64,000 nt of DNA from Streptomyces sp. CB00455 (lineage in GTDB: Bacteria; Actinomycetota; Actinomycetes; Streptomycetales; Streptomycetaceae). The stretch lies in NCBI RefSeq assembly GCF_001905445.1, contig NZ_LIVQ01000003.1, positions 248,102 to 312,101 on the forward strand, written 5' to 3'. The notes below the pieces were generated by a model. That model was not told the origin of the DNA and did no database searches. It saw only the letters and a program-made list of their open reading frames with translations. Shown here piece by piece: positions 47,055 through 58,612 of the stretch; within the stretch, counting starts at the first letter, position 1; each line of letters starts with the position of its first letter. A program made the position numbers and the translations under genes.

Positions 47055-48485
47055 CTAGGCCTGCGCCGTGTCCGCGGCGCTCCCGGCGGCCAGTTCGCGC
47101 ACCGCGTCGGCGAATGCGTCCCCGCGCTTGTTGTAGTTCGCGAACATGTCCATGGAGGCGCAGGCGGGCGCCAGCAGGACGGTGTCGCCGGGCTCGGCGA
47201 GGCGGGCCGCTTCCCGGACCGCTGCGAGCATCGCCCCAGTGTCGGTCCGGTCGAGGTCGACGACCGGGACCTCGGGGGCGTGTCGCGCCAGCGCCTCGGC
47301 GATCAGCGCCCGGTCGGCGCCCATGAGCACCACGCCGCGCAGCCGCTTCGCGGAGCGCCGTACCAGCTCGTCGAAGGTCGCGCCCTTGGCGAGGCCGCCC
47401 GCGATCCACACGACGGGCTCGAAGGCGGCGAGGGACGCCTCGGCCGCGTGGGTGTTGGTGGCCTTGGAGTCGTCGATGTAGACGACCGAGCCGACCTCGT
47501 CCACGTACGCGACCCGGTGGGCGTCCGGACGGAAGTCGCGCAGCCCGTCGCGGACCGCGCGCGGCTCCACGCCGAAGGCGCGGGCCAGCGCCGCAGCGGC
47601 GAGCGCGTTGGCGATGTTGTGCGGGGCCGGCGGGTTGACGTCCTCGACGTGGGCGAGTTCCTGGGCGTTCTTCTGCCGGTCCTGGACGAAGGCGCGGTCG
47701 ACGAGGATGCCGTCGACGACGCCGAGCATGGAGGGGCCGGGGGCGCCGAGGGTGAAGCCGATCGCCCGGCAGCCCTCCTCGACGTCGGCGGCCACGACCA
47801 GGTCCTCGGTGGCCTTGTCCGCGACGTTGTAGACGCAGGCCACGGTGTTGCCCTCGTAGATGCGGCCCTTGTCGGCGGCGTACGCCTCCATCGAGCCGTG
47901 CCAGTCGAGGTGGTCCGGGGCCAGGTTGAGGACGGCCGCGGAGTGGGCGCGCAGTGAGGGCGCCCAGTGCAGCTGGTAGCTGGAGAGTTCGACGGCGAGC
48001 ACGTCGTAGGCGCCCTCGTCGAGCACCACGTCGACGATGGGGGTGCCGATGTTGCCGACGGCCGCCGTCCGCAGGCCCGCGGCCCTGAGGATCGAGGCCA
48101 GCATCTGCGTGGTGGTGGTCTTGCCGTTGGTGCCGGTGATCGCGAGCCAGGGGGCGGCGTTCTCCCCGCGCAGCTGCCAGGCGATCTCCACGTCCCCGAC
48201 CACCTCGACGCCGGCCTCGGCGGCGGCGGCGAAGAGCGGGCTGTCGGGCTTCCAGCCGGGCGAGGTGACGACGAGGTCGGTGCCCTCGGGCAGGGTGTGC
48301 GCGTCGGCGAGGCGTACGGAGATGCCCAGTTCGCCGAGTTCGGCGGCGCGGGCGCGGTGGCCCTCGCTGTCGCCGCCGTCGACGACGGTCACCGAAGCGC
48401 CGAGGCCGGCCAGGGCGCGGGCGGCGCTGATGCCGCTCACGCCGAGACCGGCGACGGTGACGTTCTTGCCGTGCCAGGAGGTCAC
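47055..48485 (-). CDS. murD: UDP-MurNAc-L-Ala:D-Glu ligase
   Basis: Adds D-glutamate to the peptidoglycan precursor in the cytoplasm. The 476-aa Mur ligase has [15 protein letters not shown] at the N-terminus, the P-loop [11 protein letters not shown] near 118, [11 protein letters not shown] near 215 and [12 protein letters not shown] near 305. The GTG at 48485 overlaps the mraY stop by four bases and is preferred to an in-frame ATG at 48500. Confidence 0.97.
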   Translation of the reverse strand: MTSWHGKNVTVAGLGVSGISAARALAGLGASVTVVDGGDSEGHRARAAELGELGISVRLADAHTLPEGTDLVVTSPGWKPDSPLFAAAAEAGVEVVGDVEIAWQLRGENAAPWLAITGTNGKTTTTQMLASILRAAGLRTAAVGNIGTPIVDVVLDEGAYDVLAVELSSYQLHWAPSLRAHSAAVLNLAPDHLDWHGSMEAYAADKGRIYEGNTVACVYNVADKATEDLVVAADVEEGCRAIGFTLGAPGPSMLGVVDGILVDRAFVQDRQKNAQELAHVEDVNPPAPHNIANALAAAALARAFGVEPRAVRDGLRDFRPDAHRVAYVDEVGSVVYIDDSKATNTHAAEASLAAFEPVVWIAGGLAKGATFDELVRRSAKRLRGVVLMGADRALIAEALARHAPEVPVVDLDRTDTGAMLAAVREAARLAEPGDTVLLAPACASMDMFANYNKRGDAFADAVRELAAGSAADTAQA

Positions 48486-49552
48486 TTGTCGGCTGCCCAT
48501 CCCGCGTAGAAGAGACCGAGACCCACGATCACGCACATGCCCTGGATGATCCAGAAGCGGACCACGACAAGGACTTCGGACCACCCCTTGAGTTCGAAGT
48601 GGTGCTGCAGCGGGGCCATCCGGAAGACGCGCTTCCCGGTCAGCTTGAAGGAGCCGACCTGGATGACGACCGACATGGTGATGAGGACGAAGAGACCGCC
48701 GAGCAGGGCGATCAGGAACTCGGTGCGCGAGCAGATCGCGAGGCCGGCGAGCGCGCCGCCCAGGGCCAGCGAACCGGTGTCACCCATGAAGATCTTGGCC
48801 GGCGAGGTGTTCCACCACAGGAAGCCGAAGCAGGCGCCCATCAGGGCGGAGGCGACGACCGCGAGGTCCAGCGGGTCGCGCACCTCGAAGCAGGCACCGG
48901 GGTTGGTCAGGGTCTCCGCGTTGATGCAGGACTCCTGGTACTGCCACACGCCGATGAAGGTGTAGGCGCCGAAGACCATCACCGCGGCGCCCGTGGCCAG
49001 GCCGTCCAGACCGTCGGTCAGGTTCACGCCGTTGGACATCGCCAGGATCATGAACAGGGCCCAGACCACGAAGAGCACCGGCCCGATCGACCAGCCGAAG
49101 TCCGTGACGAACGACAGCTTGGTGGAGGCCGGGGTCAGCCCGCGCGCGTCGGAGAACTGGAGCGCGAGCACCGCGAAGGCGATGCCCACGATCAGCTGCC
49201 CGGCCATCTTCGCCTTGGCGCGCAGGCCCAGCGAACGCTGCTTGACGATCTTGATGTAGTCGTCGAGGAAGCCGACCAGACCCATGCCCGCCATCAGGAA
49301 GAGGACGAGCAGGCCCGAGAAGGTCGGCTCACTGGACGTGATCACCTTCGTCAGGGCGTACGCGACGAGGGTGGCCAGGATGAAGGAGATGCCACCCATG
49401 GTGGGTGTGCCCTTCTTCCCGGCGTGGCCGCGGGGGCCGTCGTCGCGGATGAACTGGCCGTAGCCCTTGCGGGCCAGCCCCTTGATCAGCAGCGGGGTGC
49501 CGATGAGCGTGAGGAAGAGTCCGATGACTCCGGCGAACAGGATCTGCCTCAT
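48482..49552 (-). CDS. mraY: phospho-MurNAc-pentapeptide translocase
   Basis: Transfers phospho-MurNAc-pentapeptide to undecaprenyl phosphate to form lipid I. The 356-aa protein has ten membrane helices. Conserved cytoplasmic loops are [18 protein letters not shown] near 38, FLDDYIKI near 95, [12 protein letters not shown] near 185 and [12 protein letters not shown] near 255, then [11 protein letters not shown] near 320, which hold the catalytic acids and His. It overlaps murF by four bases. Confidence 0.97.
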   Translation of the reverse strand: MRQILFAGVIGLFLTLIGTPLLIKGLARKGYGQFIRDDGPRGHAGKKGTPTMGGISFILATLVAYALTKVITSSEPTFSGLLVLFLMAGMGLVGFLDDYIKIVKQRSLGLRAKAKMAGQLIVGIAFAVLALQFSDARGLTPASTKLSFVTDFGWSIGPVLFVVWALFMILAMSNGVNLTDGLDGLATGAAVMVFGAYTFIGVWQYQESCINAETLTNPGACFEVRDPLDLAVVASALMGACFGFLWWNTSPAKIFMGDTGSLALGGALAGLAICSRTEFLIALLGGLFVLITMSVVIQVGSFKLTGKRVFRMAPLQHHFELKGWSEVLVVVRFWIIQGMCVIVGLGLFYAGWAADK

Positions 49553-50973
49553 CGGTCGGCGACCTCGCCCTCGCGCTCCAGCAACGCCAGCGCGACCCGT
49601 TCCAGACCGACCGACCTGGAAGCCTTCACCAGCACGACGTCACCCGGGCGCAGTTCACTGCGCAACAGGTCGACCGCCGCCTGCGCGTCGGACACGACCA
49701 CCGACTCCTCACCCCACGAACCCTCGTTATATGCGCCCAGTTGCAGCCAGGACGCTTCCCTGCCCCCGACTGCGACGAGCTTGCTCACGTTGAGCCGGAC
49801 GGCAAGCCGTCCCACCGCGTCGTGCTCCGCCAGCGATGCGTCGCCGAGTTCGGCCATGCGGCCGAGCACCGCCCACGTGCGTCCCCCGTTCGCCCTGGCT
49901 GCGCCGCCCATCGCGGCAAGCGCGCGCAGGGCGGCCCGCATGGACTCCGGGTTCGCGTTGTAGGCGTCGTTGACGATCGTCACGCCGTCCGCCCGCTCGG
50001 TGACCTCCATCCGCCACCGGGACAAGGTGCCCGCCCCGGAGAGCGCGGTGGCGATCTCCGAGCTGGACATGCCCAGTACATGGGCCACGGCGGCAGCGGC
50101 GAGCGCGTTCGACACGTGGTGCTCACCGTACAGCCGCAAGGTCACATCGCTGCACCCGGTCGGTGTGTGGAGTGTGAAGGCGGGCTGTCCCCCGGGGGTC
50201 ATGCGCACGTCGGTGGCCCGGACGTCGGCGTCCTCGGCCTCGCCGAACAGGACCGTACGGGCCTTCGTACGGGCGGACATGGCACGCACGAGCGGGTCGT
50301 CGGCGTTGAGGACGGCGACCCCGCCCTCGGCCTCGGCCGGCAGCGCTTCGACCAGTTCCCCCTTGGCCTGGGCGATCTGCTCGCGGCCGCCGAACTCGCC
50401 GATGTGGGCGGTCCCGACGTTGAGGACGAGCCCGATGCGCGGCGGCGTCAGGCCGGTGAGGTACGCGATGTGGCCGATCCCGCGGGCGCCCATCTCCAGC
50501 ACGAGGTGCCGGGTGTCGGCGGTGGCCTTCAGGGCGGTGAGCGGCAGGCCGATCTCGTTGTTGAGGGAGCCCGGCGTCCACACGGTGGGCGCGTGCGCCT
50601 GGAGGACCTGCGCGATGAGGTCCTTCGTGGAGGTCTTGCCGGCGGAGCCGGTCAGGGCCACCACGTCGGTGCCCAGGCGCCCCACGACGGCCCGCGCGAG
50701 GGCGCCGAGCGCCTTTTCGACGTCCGGCACGACGACGGCGGGTACGCCGACGGGCCGGGCCGCGAGGACGGCCGCGGCTCCGGCGGCGACGGCGCGCTGC
50801 GCGTAGTCGTGGCCGTCGACGTGTTCGCCGTCGAAGGCGGCGAACAGGCTGCCGGGCTCCACCTGTCGGGAGTCGATGACGACGGGGCCGGTGATCCGCA
50901 CGGACGGATCCGGTATGTCGTGGGGCCGCCCGCCGGTGATGTCGGCGATCTCGGCGAGGGAGAGGGCGATCAC
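49549..50973 (-). CDS. murF: UDP-MurNAc-tripeptide:D-Ala-D-Ala ligase
   Basis: Adds D-Ala-D-Ala to complete the pentapeptide. The 474-aa ligase shows [13 protein letters not shown] near 33, the P-loop [11 protein letters not shown] near 108, [11 protein letters not shown] near 155, VLNADDPLV and [11 protein letters not shown] near 330. The GTG at 50973 overlaps the murE stop by four bases. Normal length. Confidence 0.97.
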   Translation of the reverse strand: MIALSLAEIADITGGRPHDIPDPSVRITGPVVIDSRQVEPGSLFAAFDGEHVDGHDYAQRAVAAGAAAVLAARPVGVPAVVVPDVEKALGALARAVVGRLGTDVVALTGSAGKTSTKDLIAQVLQAHAPTVWTPGSLNNEIGLPLTALKATADTRHLVLEMGARGIGHIAYLTGLTPPRIGLVLNVGTAHIGEFGGREQIAQAKGELVEALPAEAEGGVAVLNADDPLVRAMSARTKARTVLFGEAEDADVRATDVRMTPGGQPAFTLHTPTGCSDVTLRLYGEHHVSNALAAAAVAHVLGMSSSEIATALSGAGTLSRWRMEVTERADGVTIVNDAYNANPESMRAALRALAAMGGAARANGGRTWAVLGRMAELGDASLAEHDAVGRLAVRLNVSKLVAVGGREASWLQLGAYNEGSWGEESVVVSDAQAAVDLLRSELRPGDVVLVKASRSVGLERVALALLEREGEVADR

Positions 50974-52664
50974 TGGTTCACCTCGGCCTGTCGGGCACTG
51001 CTCTGCTGGGTCTCGATCGCCGCGCGGAGCACCTCGCGGTCGTCGAAGGGGCGTACGACGCCCGCGGTGTCCTGCCCCTGTTCGTGGCCCTTGCCCGCCA
51101 CCAGCACGGTGTCGCCGGCCCGGGCGCGGGCGACGGCGGCGGCGATGGCCGCGGCCCGGTCGGCGTCGACGAGGACGGTGCCCCGCTCGGCCGGCGGCAC
51201 GGACACGGCGCCTTCGAACATCGCGGCGAGGATCGCGAGGGGGTCCTCGGAGCGGGGGTTGTCGGAGGTCAGGACGGCGACGTCGGCGAACCGGGCGGCC
51301 GCCGCGCCCATCGGGGCGCGTTTGGTGGTGTCGCGGTCGCCGCCGCAGCCGAGCACGATGTGCAGCTTGCCTTCGGTGACCTCGCGCAGGGCGCGCAGGA
51401 CCGATTCGACGGCGTCGGTCTTGTGCGCGTAGTCGACGACGGCCAGGTACGGCTGTCCCGCGTCGACCCGCTCCAGCCGGCCGGGGACCCCGGGGACCGC
51501 GGCGACGCCGTCGGCGGCGGTCTGCGGGTCGAGGCCGGCGGCGGCGAGGGTGACGATCGCGGCGACGGTGTTGGCGACGTTGAACGGGCCGGGCAGCGGG
51601 GCGATGGCCCGTACGCGCTGTCCTTCGGGGCCCGTCAGGGTCAGGGTGGAGCTCGCCGGACCGAACACCACGTCCTCGGCGCGCCAGTCGGCGGCCGGGT
51701 CGCCCTCGGCGGAGAAGGTGACGACCGGGATGGTCGTCTCCTTGGCCAGGCGGCGGCCGTACTCGTCGTCGAGGTTGACCACGCCGCGGCGGGCGCGGCG
51801 TTCGGTGAAGAGGCCGGCCTTGGCCTGGAAGTAGTCCTCCATGCCGGAGTGGAACTCCATGTGTTCCGGGCTCAGGTTGTTGAAGACGGCGACGTCGAAG
51901 ACGCAGCCGTCGACGCGGCCGAGGACCAGGGCGTGGCTGGACACCTCCATCGCGACGGCCTCGACCCCGCGTTCGCGCATGACGGCGAACAGGGCCTGGA
52001 GGTCGGTGGCCTCGGGGGTGGTGCGCTCGGACTTGATGCGCTCGTCACCGATGCGCATCTCGACGGTGCCGACGAGTCCGGTGCTGCGGCCCGCCGCGCG
52101 CAGGCCGCCTTCGACGAGGTACGCCGTGGTGGTCTTGCCGGAGGTGCCGGTGATGCCGATCTGGAGCAGTTCCTCGCCGGGTCGGCCGTAGATCGCGGCG
52201 GCGAGCTCGCCCATCCGGCCGCGCGGGTCGTCCACGGTGAGCACGGGCAGGCCGGTCGCGGCGGCGCGCTCCGTCCCCGCGGGGTCGGTCAGCACGGCCG
52301 CGGCGCCGAGGGCGGCCGCCTGGGCGGCGTGGTCGCCGCCGTGCGTCCGCGCGCCCGGCAGGGCGGCGTACAGGTCTCCCGGGCGGACCGCACGGGAGTC
52401 GTGCGTGATGCCGGTGATCTGCGCCGCGCCTGGCGCTCGGACGCCCAGCAGGGTGGCCAGCTCGCCCAGGGGGGTCGGGCGGGCGGACACGGGCCGGGGC
52501 GCTCCCGGCGGCGCTGCCGGGGCGTCTTTCTGGGTGGTTCTGGGCTGATCAGCGTGGGGCACGGCGGTGAGCGTACCGGGCGCGGTGGGCCGCCCGCGAA
52601 GCGAGGGCCCGGCCTCGGCGCCGGCGGGCGTCTGGTTCCCGGGTTCCGGGGTGATCGTTGTCAC
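50970..52664 (-). CDS. murE: UDP-MurNAc-L-Ala-D-Glu:diaminopimelate ligase
   Basis: Adds diaminopimelate (the LL isomer in streptomycetes) to the precursor. The 564-aa ligase has a 60-residue Pro/Ala-rich N-terminal extension before the first conserved block, ITGITHDSRAVRPGD. The P-loop is TGTSGKTTTAY near 170, and the DAP-selecting motif DNPRSEDP is near 475, so lysine use is unlikely. Start is the GTG at 52664, 45 bases after the ftsI stop. Confidence 0.97.
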   Translation of the reverse strand: MTTITPEPGNQTPAGAEAGPSLRGRPTAPGTLTAVPHADQPRTTQKDAPAAPPGAPRPVSARPTPLGELATLLGVRAPGAAQITGITHDSRAVRPGDLYAALPGARTHGGDHAAQAAALGAAAVLTDPAGTERAAATGLPVLTVDDPRGRMGELAAAIYGRPGEELLQIGITGTSGKTTTAYLVEGGLRAAGRSTGLVGTVEMRIGDERIKSERTTPEATDLQALFAVMRERGVEAVAMEVSSHALVLGRVDGCVFDVAVFNNLSPEHMEFHSGMEDYFQAKAGLFTERRARRGVVNLDDEYGRRLAKETTIPVVTFSAEGDPAADWRAEDVVFGPASSTLTLTGPEGQRVRAIAPLPGPFNVANTVAAIVTLAAAGLDPQTAADGVAAVPGVPGRLERVDAGQPYLAVVDYAHKTDAVESVLRALREVTEGKLHIVLGCGGDRDTTKRAPMGAAAARFADVAVLTSDNPRSEDPLAILAAMFEGAVSVPPAERGTVLVDADRAAAIAAAVARARAGDTVLVAGKGHEQGQDTAGVVRPFDDREVLRAAIETQQSSARQAEVNQ

Positions 52665-52709
52665 TGATGGTGCCTCACGCGTTTCTGAGGGGGCCGGCCG
52701 GTCCGCGGG

Positions 52710-54716
52710 TCACGGACCGGGCTGCGGGCTGGGCTGCGGGGCGGCCTGCGGGCCGGGGTCGTAGGTGACGGGGAGCCCGGCGGGGGCGGTGCCGGTGGGG
52801 GCGATCCGGAGGGTCTTCAGGGCGAACTCCATGACCTTCTTGTAGATCGGCCCGCAGATCTGTCCGCCGAAGTAGCTGCCCTTCGTGGGGTTCTGGATGG
52901 CGCAGTAGACGGTGATGCGGGGGTTGTCGGCGGGCGCGAAGCCGGCGAAGGAGGCGGTGTAGCCCTTGTAGCGTCCGGTGGCCGGATCCACCCGGTTGGA
53001 GGTGCCGGTCTTGCCGCCGACGCGGTAGCCGGGGATGCGGGCCTTGGTGCCGGTGCCCTCTTGGTCGTCGACCACGGATTCGAGCATCTCGGCGAGGGTC
53101 TTGGCGGTCTCCGCGCTGACCACGCGGCTGTGTTCCGGCGCCGGCGCCGGGGTGAAGCGGCCGTCGGGGCCCTTGGTGCCGCGGACCAGGGTGGGTTCGA
53201 TGCGGACCCCGCCGTTGGCGATCGTCGAGTACACGGAGGCGGCCTGCATGGCGTTGAGGGACAGTCCCTGGCCGAAGGGGATCGTGTACTGCTGGGAGGT
53301 GGACCAGTCGCCCGGCTTGGCGAGGATGCCGCGGGACTCGCCGGGGTAGTCGAGGCCGGTGGGCTGTCCGATGCCGAACTTGGTCAGGTAGGAGTGCAGG
53401 ACCTCGTTGGCCTCCTTCTGGGTGGCCCCGAGCTGGCCGGTGGCCAGGATGGTGCCGATGTTGGAGGACTTGGCGAGGACGCCGTTGAGCGTCAGGTACC
53501 AGGTCGGGTGGTCGATGTCGTCCTTGAACAGCCGGTCGCCGCGGTGCAGCCGGTTGGGGACCTCGACGTGGGTGGCGGGGGTGGCCTTCTTCTCCTCCAG
53601 CACGGCGGCCATCGACATCACCTTGGCGGTGGAGCCGGGCTCGTAGACGTCCTGGAGCGCGGCGTTGCCCATGGCGGTGGAGCGGGCCCGGGTCAGGTCG
53701 TTGGGGTCGAAGCCGGGTGCGTTGGCCATGGCCAGCACCTCGCCGGTCCGGGTGTCCTGGACGATGACGTAGCCGCGGTCGGCCTCGGACTTCTGGACCT
53801 GCTCGGCGATGGCGCTCTGGGCCGCCCACTGGATGTCGCGGTCGATGGTCAGCTCGATGTCCTCGCCGGGCACGGCCGGCTTCTCGCTGGAGCCCGCGGT
53901 GGGCACCCGGCGGCCACCGGACTGCGCGTAGGTGACCTCGCCGTCCTTGCCGGACAGCTTCTTGTCCAGGGAGGACTCCAGACCGCCGCCGCCCTTGCCC
54001 TCGGCGTTGACGTAGCCCAGTATCCCGGCGGCCAGGTCGCCGTTGGGGTAGACGCGCTTGCTGCTGTCCTCGTTGAACACCCCGGCCAGGACGTTGGCGC
54101 CGGGGCCGTTGTTCCTCTTGTCGGCCGCCGCCTTCTCGGCGAAGACCCGCTTGAGGTCCTTGATCTGGTTCCACACCTGGGGGGTCTGGCGCTGGGCGAG
54201 GACGACGTAGCGGGTGTTCTTCGTCTTCAGCCGCCCGGCGAGCTCCTTGGCGTCCTTGCCGAGGATGGGCGCGAGGAGGGCGGCGGCCTGCTCGGGGGCG
54301 TCCGGGGCCTTGCTGTCCTGCGGGGTGAACATCTTCGGGTCGGCGGTGATGTCGTACGCGTCGACGCTGGTGGCCAGGGCCACGCCCTTGCGGTCGGTGA
54401 TCTCACCGCGCTCGGCGGCGAGTTTGACGCTCGTGTAGCGGTTCTTGGACGCCTCGGCGGAGAAGGCCGGGGCGTCGACGGCCTGCACCTGGAGCAGGCG
54501 GACGACGAAGACGAGCATGACGGCGGTCAGGCCGGCGCCGACGAGGCGCAGCCGTGGCCGGGGGCTGCCGAGGCGGATGGTGTGCGCGGTGCGGGCGCCG
54601 GCCGGCCGGCGGACGGCGGGGCGCGGGGCGGGGCGGCCCGTGGGGCGGGCGCGGTCGACGGGCCGGGGCCGGGCGGGGCGGGGCACCCGCCGCCGGGGCG
54701 GTTCCTGGGGGCTCAT
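52710..54716 (-). CDS. ftsI: FtsI (PBP3), septal transpeptidase
   Basis: The class-B penicillin-binding protein that cross-links septal wall with FtsW. The 668-aa protein has a basic Pro/Arg-rich cytoplasmic tail (1-55), one membrane helix near 58-80, a dimerisation/pedestal domain and a transpeptidase domain with STAK near 361, SSN near 415 and KTGT near 567. It has no PASTA domain; the C-terminus is a short Pro/Gln tail. The ATG at 54716 overlaps the stop of a 44-aa ORF by four bases. Confidence 0.96.
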   Translation of the reverse strand: MSPQEPPRRRVPRPARPRPVDRARPTGRPAPRPAVRRPAGARTAHTIRLGSPRPRLRLVGAGLTAVMLVFVVRLLQVQAVDAPAFSAEASKNRYTSVKLAAERGEITDRKGVALATSVDAYDITADPKMFTPQDSKAPDAPEQAAALLAPILGKDAKELAGRLKTKNTRYVVLAQRQTPQVWNQIKDLKRVFAEKAAADKRNNGPGANVLAGVFNEDSSKRVYPNGDLAAGILGYVNAEGKGGGGLESSLDKKLSGKDGEVTYAQSGGRRVPTAGSSEKPAVPGEDIELTIDRDIQWAAQSAIAEQVQKSEADRGYVIVQDTRTGEVLAMANAPGFDPNDLTRARSTAMGNAALQDVYEPGSTAKVMSMAAVLEEKKATPATHVEVPNRLHRGDRLFKDDIDHPTWYLTLNGVLAKSSNIGTILATGQLGATQKEANEVLHSYLTKFGIGQPTGLDYPGESRGILAKPGDWSTSQQYTIPFGQGLSLNAMQAASVYSTIANGGVRIEPTLVRGTKGPDGRFTPAPAPEHSRVVSAETAKTLAEMLESVVDDQEGTGTKARIPGYRVGGKTGTSNRVDPATGRYKGYTASFAGFAPADNPRITVYCAIQNPTKGSYFGGQICGPIYKKVMEFALKTLRIAPTGTAPAGLPVTYDPGPQAAPQPSPQPGP

Positions 54717-54847
54717 GCGGCCACCGCCGCGGCGTGGGCCGCGCCGGGCGCGCCGGTGGCGGCGGGGCGGCCGGGCCGTCCGGGGAGCGGCGGTCCGCCC
54801 TGCTCGGGGCCGGAGGCGGGGGAAGGCCCCGCAGGGGTCCGCGTCAC
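54713..54847 (-). CDS. 44-aa Pro/Gly/Ala-rich ORF between ftsL and ftsI
   Basis: The GTG at 54847 lies 4 bases after the ftsL stop with GGAAGG about nine bases upstream, and the TGA overlaps the ftsI ATG by four bases. About 88% of its codons end in G or C, as in neighbouring genes. The peptide begins MTRTPAGPSPASG, has no hydrophobic helix and resembles no family known to me. It may act mainly as a coupling leader for ftsI, or be a genuine small protein. Confidence 0.5.
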   Translation of the reverse strand: MTRTPAGPSPASGPEQGGPPLPGRPGRPAATGAPGAAHAAAVAA

Positions 54848-54851
54848 GACG

Positions 54852-55550
54852 TCACCTTCCGGGGGTCTGGTGGGGCTGCGGGGCCGCGCCGGGGGCGGCC
54901 GGGGACTGGTTCTGCGGCGCGGCCTGGCCGGCGGGGGCGGGTGCCTGGGGTGCGGCCCCGCCCGTGGCGGGCTGCCCCGGCGCCTGGCCGGGGGCCTGGG
55001 GTGCCGCCCCGCCGGGTCCGGGCTGCCCCGAGGGCGCGCCGCCGGCGCCGGGCTGGCCGGCGGCCGGGCCCGTGGAGGCCGCGGGCTGCGCGGCGGGAGC
55101 GGCCTGGGCGGCGGCCGGCGGCGGGGACGGGGACGCCGGGGTCTCGGCGGCGGCGGCGGAGCCGGTGACCTTGCCGTCCGGGCCGATGAAGACCGGGCTG
55201 CCGCCGGGGACCAGGCCCAGTTCCTGGGCCCGGCGCTGGAGCGCGTCGGGGGCCGAGTACCCGTCGACGTCCCGCTGGAGGGCCTGTTCCTCGTCCGTGA
55301 GGGCGGTGGTCTCCTTCTTCAGCCTGCTCAGCTGGAAGGAGCCCTCGTTCAATGCCGAGTTCAGCAGCAGCAGGCTGATCAGGCCGCCGCCGAGCAGGGC
55401 CACGACCAGCAGGACGAACGGCATCCGCGCGGCCTGCCCGGCGGAGCCCCCGGGGCGGCCGGGGCGGCCGCCGATCGCGCGGCCGACCCGGGCCGCCCGC
55501 CCGCGCGTCAGCGTGGCGAACCGCCCGGCCTTGCCGCCCCCGGCCGTCAC
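54852..55550 (-). CDS. ftsL: FtsL-like septum protein with long C-terminal tail
   Basis: A 232-aa bitopic protein. A basic N-terminal tail (1-42) is followed by one membrane helix at about 44-65 ([20 protein letters not shown]), then a short coiled coil (about 70-105) with [20 protein letters not shown] and the periplasmic [14 protein letters not shown]. The last 100 residues are Pro/Ala/Gly/Gln-rich, much longer than most FtsL proteins. It overlaps rsmH by four bases. Identity rests on position and topology, because FtsL sequences are poorly conserved. Confidence 0.82.
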   Translation of the reverse strand: MTAGGGKAGRFATLTRGRAARVGRAIGGRPGRPGGSAGQAARMPFVLLVVALLGGGLISLLLLNSALNEGSFQLSRLKKETTALTDEEQALQRDVDGYSAPDALQRRAQELGLVPGGSPVFIGPDGKVTGSAAAAETPASPSPPPAAAQAAPAAQPAASTGPAAGQPGAGGAPSGQPGPGGAAPQAPGQAPGQPATGGAAPQAPAPAGQAAPQNQSPAAPGAAPQPHQTPGR

Positions 55551-56506
55551 AGTCGCGCCTCCCGGATGCGTTCGACCCCGCGGAAGCGCGCCGGGGCGGC
55601 CCGCCGGTTCTCGGCGATCTCCTCCTCGGTCGGCAGTTCCGCGCCGCGGGTCAGCAGCTTCAGCTTCGGCTGGTACTTCTCCGGGACCACCGGCAGCCCG
55701 GGCGGCGCCGTGGTGGCCGCACCCGCTGCGAAGACCTGCTTGACCAGCCGGTCCTCCAGCGAGTGGTAGGAGAGCACCGCGATCCGGCCGCCGACCGCGA
55801 TCCGGTCCACCGCCGCCGGGATCGCCCGCTCCAGCCCCGAGAGCTCCCCGTTGACCTCGATGCGCAGCGCCTGGAAGGTCCGCTTGGCGGGGTTGCCGCC
55901 GGTCCGCTTGGCGGCCTGCGGCAGGGAGTCGCGGATCAGCTCGACCAGCCGGGCGCTGTTGGTGAAGGGTTCCCTCTCCCGCTCCCGGACGACCGCCGAC
56001 ACGATGCGTTTGGCCTGCTTCTCCTCGCCGTACTGGCGCAGGATCCGGACGAGCTCGCCCGGCGCGTAGGTGTTGAGCACCTCGGCGGCGCTGATGCCCG
56101 TCGTCTGGTCCATCCGCATGTCGAGCGGGGCGTCCTGCGCGTACGCGAAGCCGCGGTCGGCCTCGTCCAGCTGCATGGAGGAGACGCCGAGGTCGAAGAG
56201 GATGCCCTGGACGGCGGGGATGCGCAGTCCGTCGAGGACCTCGGCGAGGTCGGCGTAGATCGCGTGGACGAGGGTGGCCCGGTCGCCGAAGGGGGCGAGC
56301 CGCTCTCCGGAGAGGCGCAGGGCCTCCTTGTCGCGGTCGAGGCCGATCAGGTGGGCCTCGGGGAACCGGGACAGCAGGGCCTCGCTGTGGCCGCCGAGGC
56401 CGAGGGTGCAGTCGACGACGACGGCCCCGGGCCTCTCCAGCGCCGGGGCCAACAGGTCCAGGCACCGCTGGAGCATCACCGGGACATGTCGGGACTCGCT
56501 AGTCAA
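55547..56506 (-). CDS. rsmH: 16S rRNA (cytosine-1402-N4)-methyltransferase, TTG start
   Basis: Methylates C1402 of 16S rRNA. The 319-aa protein shows [13 protein letters not shown], the SAM motif [16 protein letters not shown] near 35, [12 protein letters not shown] near 105 and the late [14 protein letters not shown] near 240. The start is a TTG at 56506 with GAGAGGG about six bases upstream; the usual family N-terminus follows directly. It is the first gene of the dcw transcript. mraZ, which precedes rsmH in many bacteria, is not in the upstream 400 bases. Confidence 0.95.
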   Translation of the reverse strand: MTSESRHVPVMLQRCLDLLAPALERPGAVVVDCTLGLGGHSEALLSRFPEAHLIGLDRDKEALRLSGERLAPFGDRATLVHAIYADLAEVLDGLRIPAVQGILFDLGVSSMQLDEADRGFAYAQDAPLDMRMDQTTGISAAEVLNTYAPGELVRILRQYGEEKQAKRIVSAVVREREREPFTNSARLVELIRDSLPQAAKRTGGNPAKRTFQALRIEVNGELSGLERAIPAAVDRIAVGGRIAVLSYHSLEDRLVKQVFAAGAATTAPPGLPVVPEKYQPKLKLLTRGAELPTEEEIAENRRAAPARFRGVERIREARL

Positions 56507-56901
56507 AGCGCCCTCTCAGATAACGGCGCGGCCGGCGTACGCGCCACCGGGGTCCTCCCCCGGGAAGGGACCCGGTCCGCCGGCGCCGGGGAAGTGGCGC
56601 CGGCCGGCCGGTGAGCGGGAGAGGGCCGGGCCGTACGTACGCGCCGCGCACGCGGAGTGTTCGTCGGGGGCCGGGCGCCCGGTCAGGGCCGGGCTCCGGC
56701 CGGTTCGCGTCACTTTAGTGCAACGGTCGCCACGGTCAACGAACCGCCCCGCGCGGCGTGCGCACGGCTGACATCCAATCGGCAAAAGCCGCGAATCACC
56801 CGGATGGCCGCCTCCCCCTCACCCCTGTGGGTTAGCTCACAACAAGGCTCGTTGGCCTTCTTTGTCCCGTCCCGCCCAATGCCTCCCACCGCTCTGACCA
56901 C
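56507..56901. other. gene-free stretch between rsmH and carbonic anhydrase
   Basis: About 400 bases without a convincing gene, holding the two divergent promoters. The left half is very GC-rich leader of the dcw transcript (about 200 bases before the TTG start) with a CGTACGTACG palindrome near 56631-56640; the right half is AT-richer. No mraZ remnant was found. Confidence 0.6.
56712..56739 (-). promoter_or_regulatory. dcw cluster promoter TTGACC-N16-TAAAGT
   Basis: On the minus strand, TTGACC (56739-56734) and TAAAGT (56717-56712) are 16 bases apart, close to the vegetative sigma (HrdB) consensus. It points at rsmH and gives a leader of about 200 bases. Confidence 0.7.
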
Positions 56902-56907
56902 TAACGT
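56902..56907 (+). promoter_or_regulatory. TAACGT -10 hexamer, probable leaderless start
   Basis: TAACGT is followed by exactly seven bases and the ATG at 56915, with no Shine-Dalgarno. Confidence 0.5.
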
Positions 56908-56914
56908 CTTTGCC

Positions 56915-57466
56915 ATGACGACTTCCGCACCCCTGCCCGCCGGATCCGCGCCCCTGGCAGTCGGCGACGGCTCCGTCACCGATCGCCTGGTCGAGGCGAA
57001 CCGGACCTACGCCTCGCAGTTCGCCGATCCCGGCATGGACGCCCGCCCCGTGCTCCAGGTCGCCGTCGTGGCCTGTATGGACGCCCGGCTCGACCTGCAC
57101 GCCGCCCTGGGCCTGCAGCTCGGCGACTGCCACACCATCCGCAACGCGGGCGGCGTGGTCACCGACGACACCATCCGCTCGCTCACCATCAGCCAGCGGG
57201 CCCTCGGCACCCGCGCGGTCATACTGATCCACCACACCGGCTGCGGCCTCGAAAGCCTGACCGAGGACTTCCGGCACGAGCTGGAGGACGAGGTCGGCCA
57301 GCGCCCCGCCTGGGCCGTGGAGGCCTTCCGGGACGTCGACCAGGACGTCCGCCAGTCCATGCAGCGGGTCCGGACCAACCCCTTCCTGCCCCACCGGGAC
57401 GATGTGCGAGGCTTCGTCTTCGACGTGCACACCGGCCTCCTGCGGGAGATCGATCCCGGCTCCTGA
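56915..57466 (+). CDS. beta-class carbonic anhydrase
   Basis: Interconverts CO2 and bicarbonate. The 183-aa protein has the beta-class zinc ligands: Cys-Met-Asp-Ala-Arg near 50 (CMDARLD) and HHTGCG near 109, with GDCHTIRNAGG near 70. It is a short cytoplasmic type. The ATG at 56915 fits the leaderless promoter; upstream in-frame codons have no family residues. It reads toward the MoxR gene, which begins 135 bases after its stop. Confidence 0.92.
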   Translation: MTTSAPLPAGSAPLAVGDGSVTDRLVEANRTYASQFADPGMDARPVLQVAVVACMDARLDLHAALGLQLGDCHTIRNAGGVVTDDTIRSLTISQRALGTRAVILIHHTGCGLESLTEDFRHELEDEVGQRPAWAVEAFRDVDQDVRQSMQRVRTNPFLPHRDDVRGFVFDVHTGLLREIDPGS

Positions 57467-57601
57467 GTGACACGGGGCCGCAGCGCCGTCGACAATGCGG
57501 GCAGACGCCCTCCGGGACCCCCCGGACCGGTGTCCGTGTTTCGGGGTGGGCCGGTCATGCGCCAAGGGCGTCGGCCCTGGGAATGGGCCGAGGAGAACCT
57601 G

Positions 57602-58611
<1,010 letters not shown>

Positions 58612-58612
<1 letters not shown>

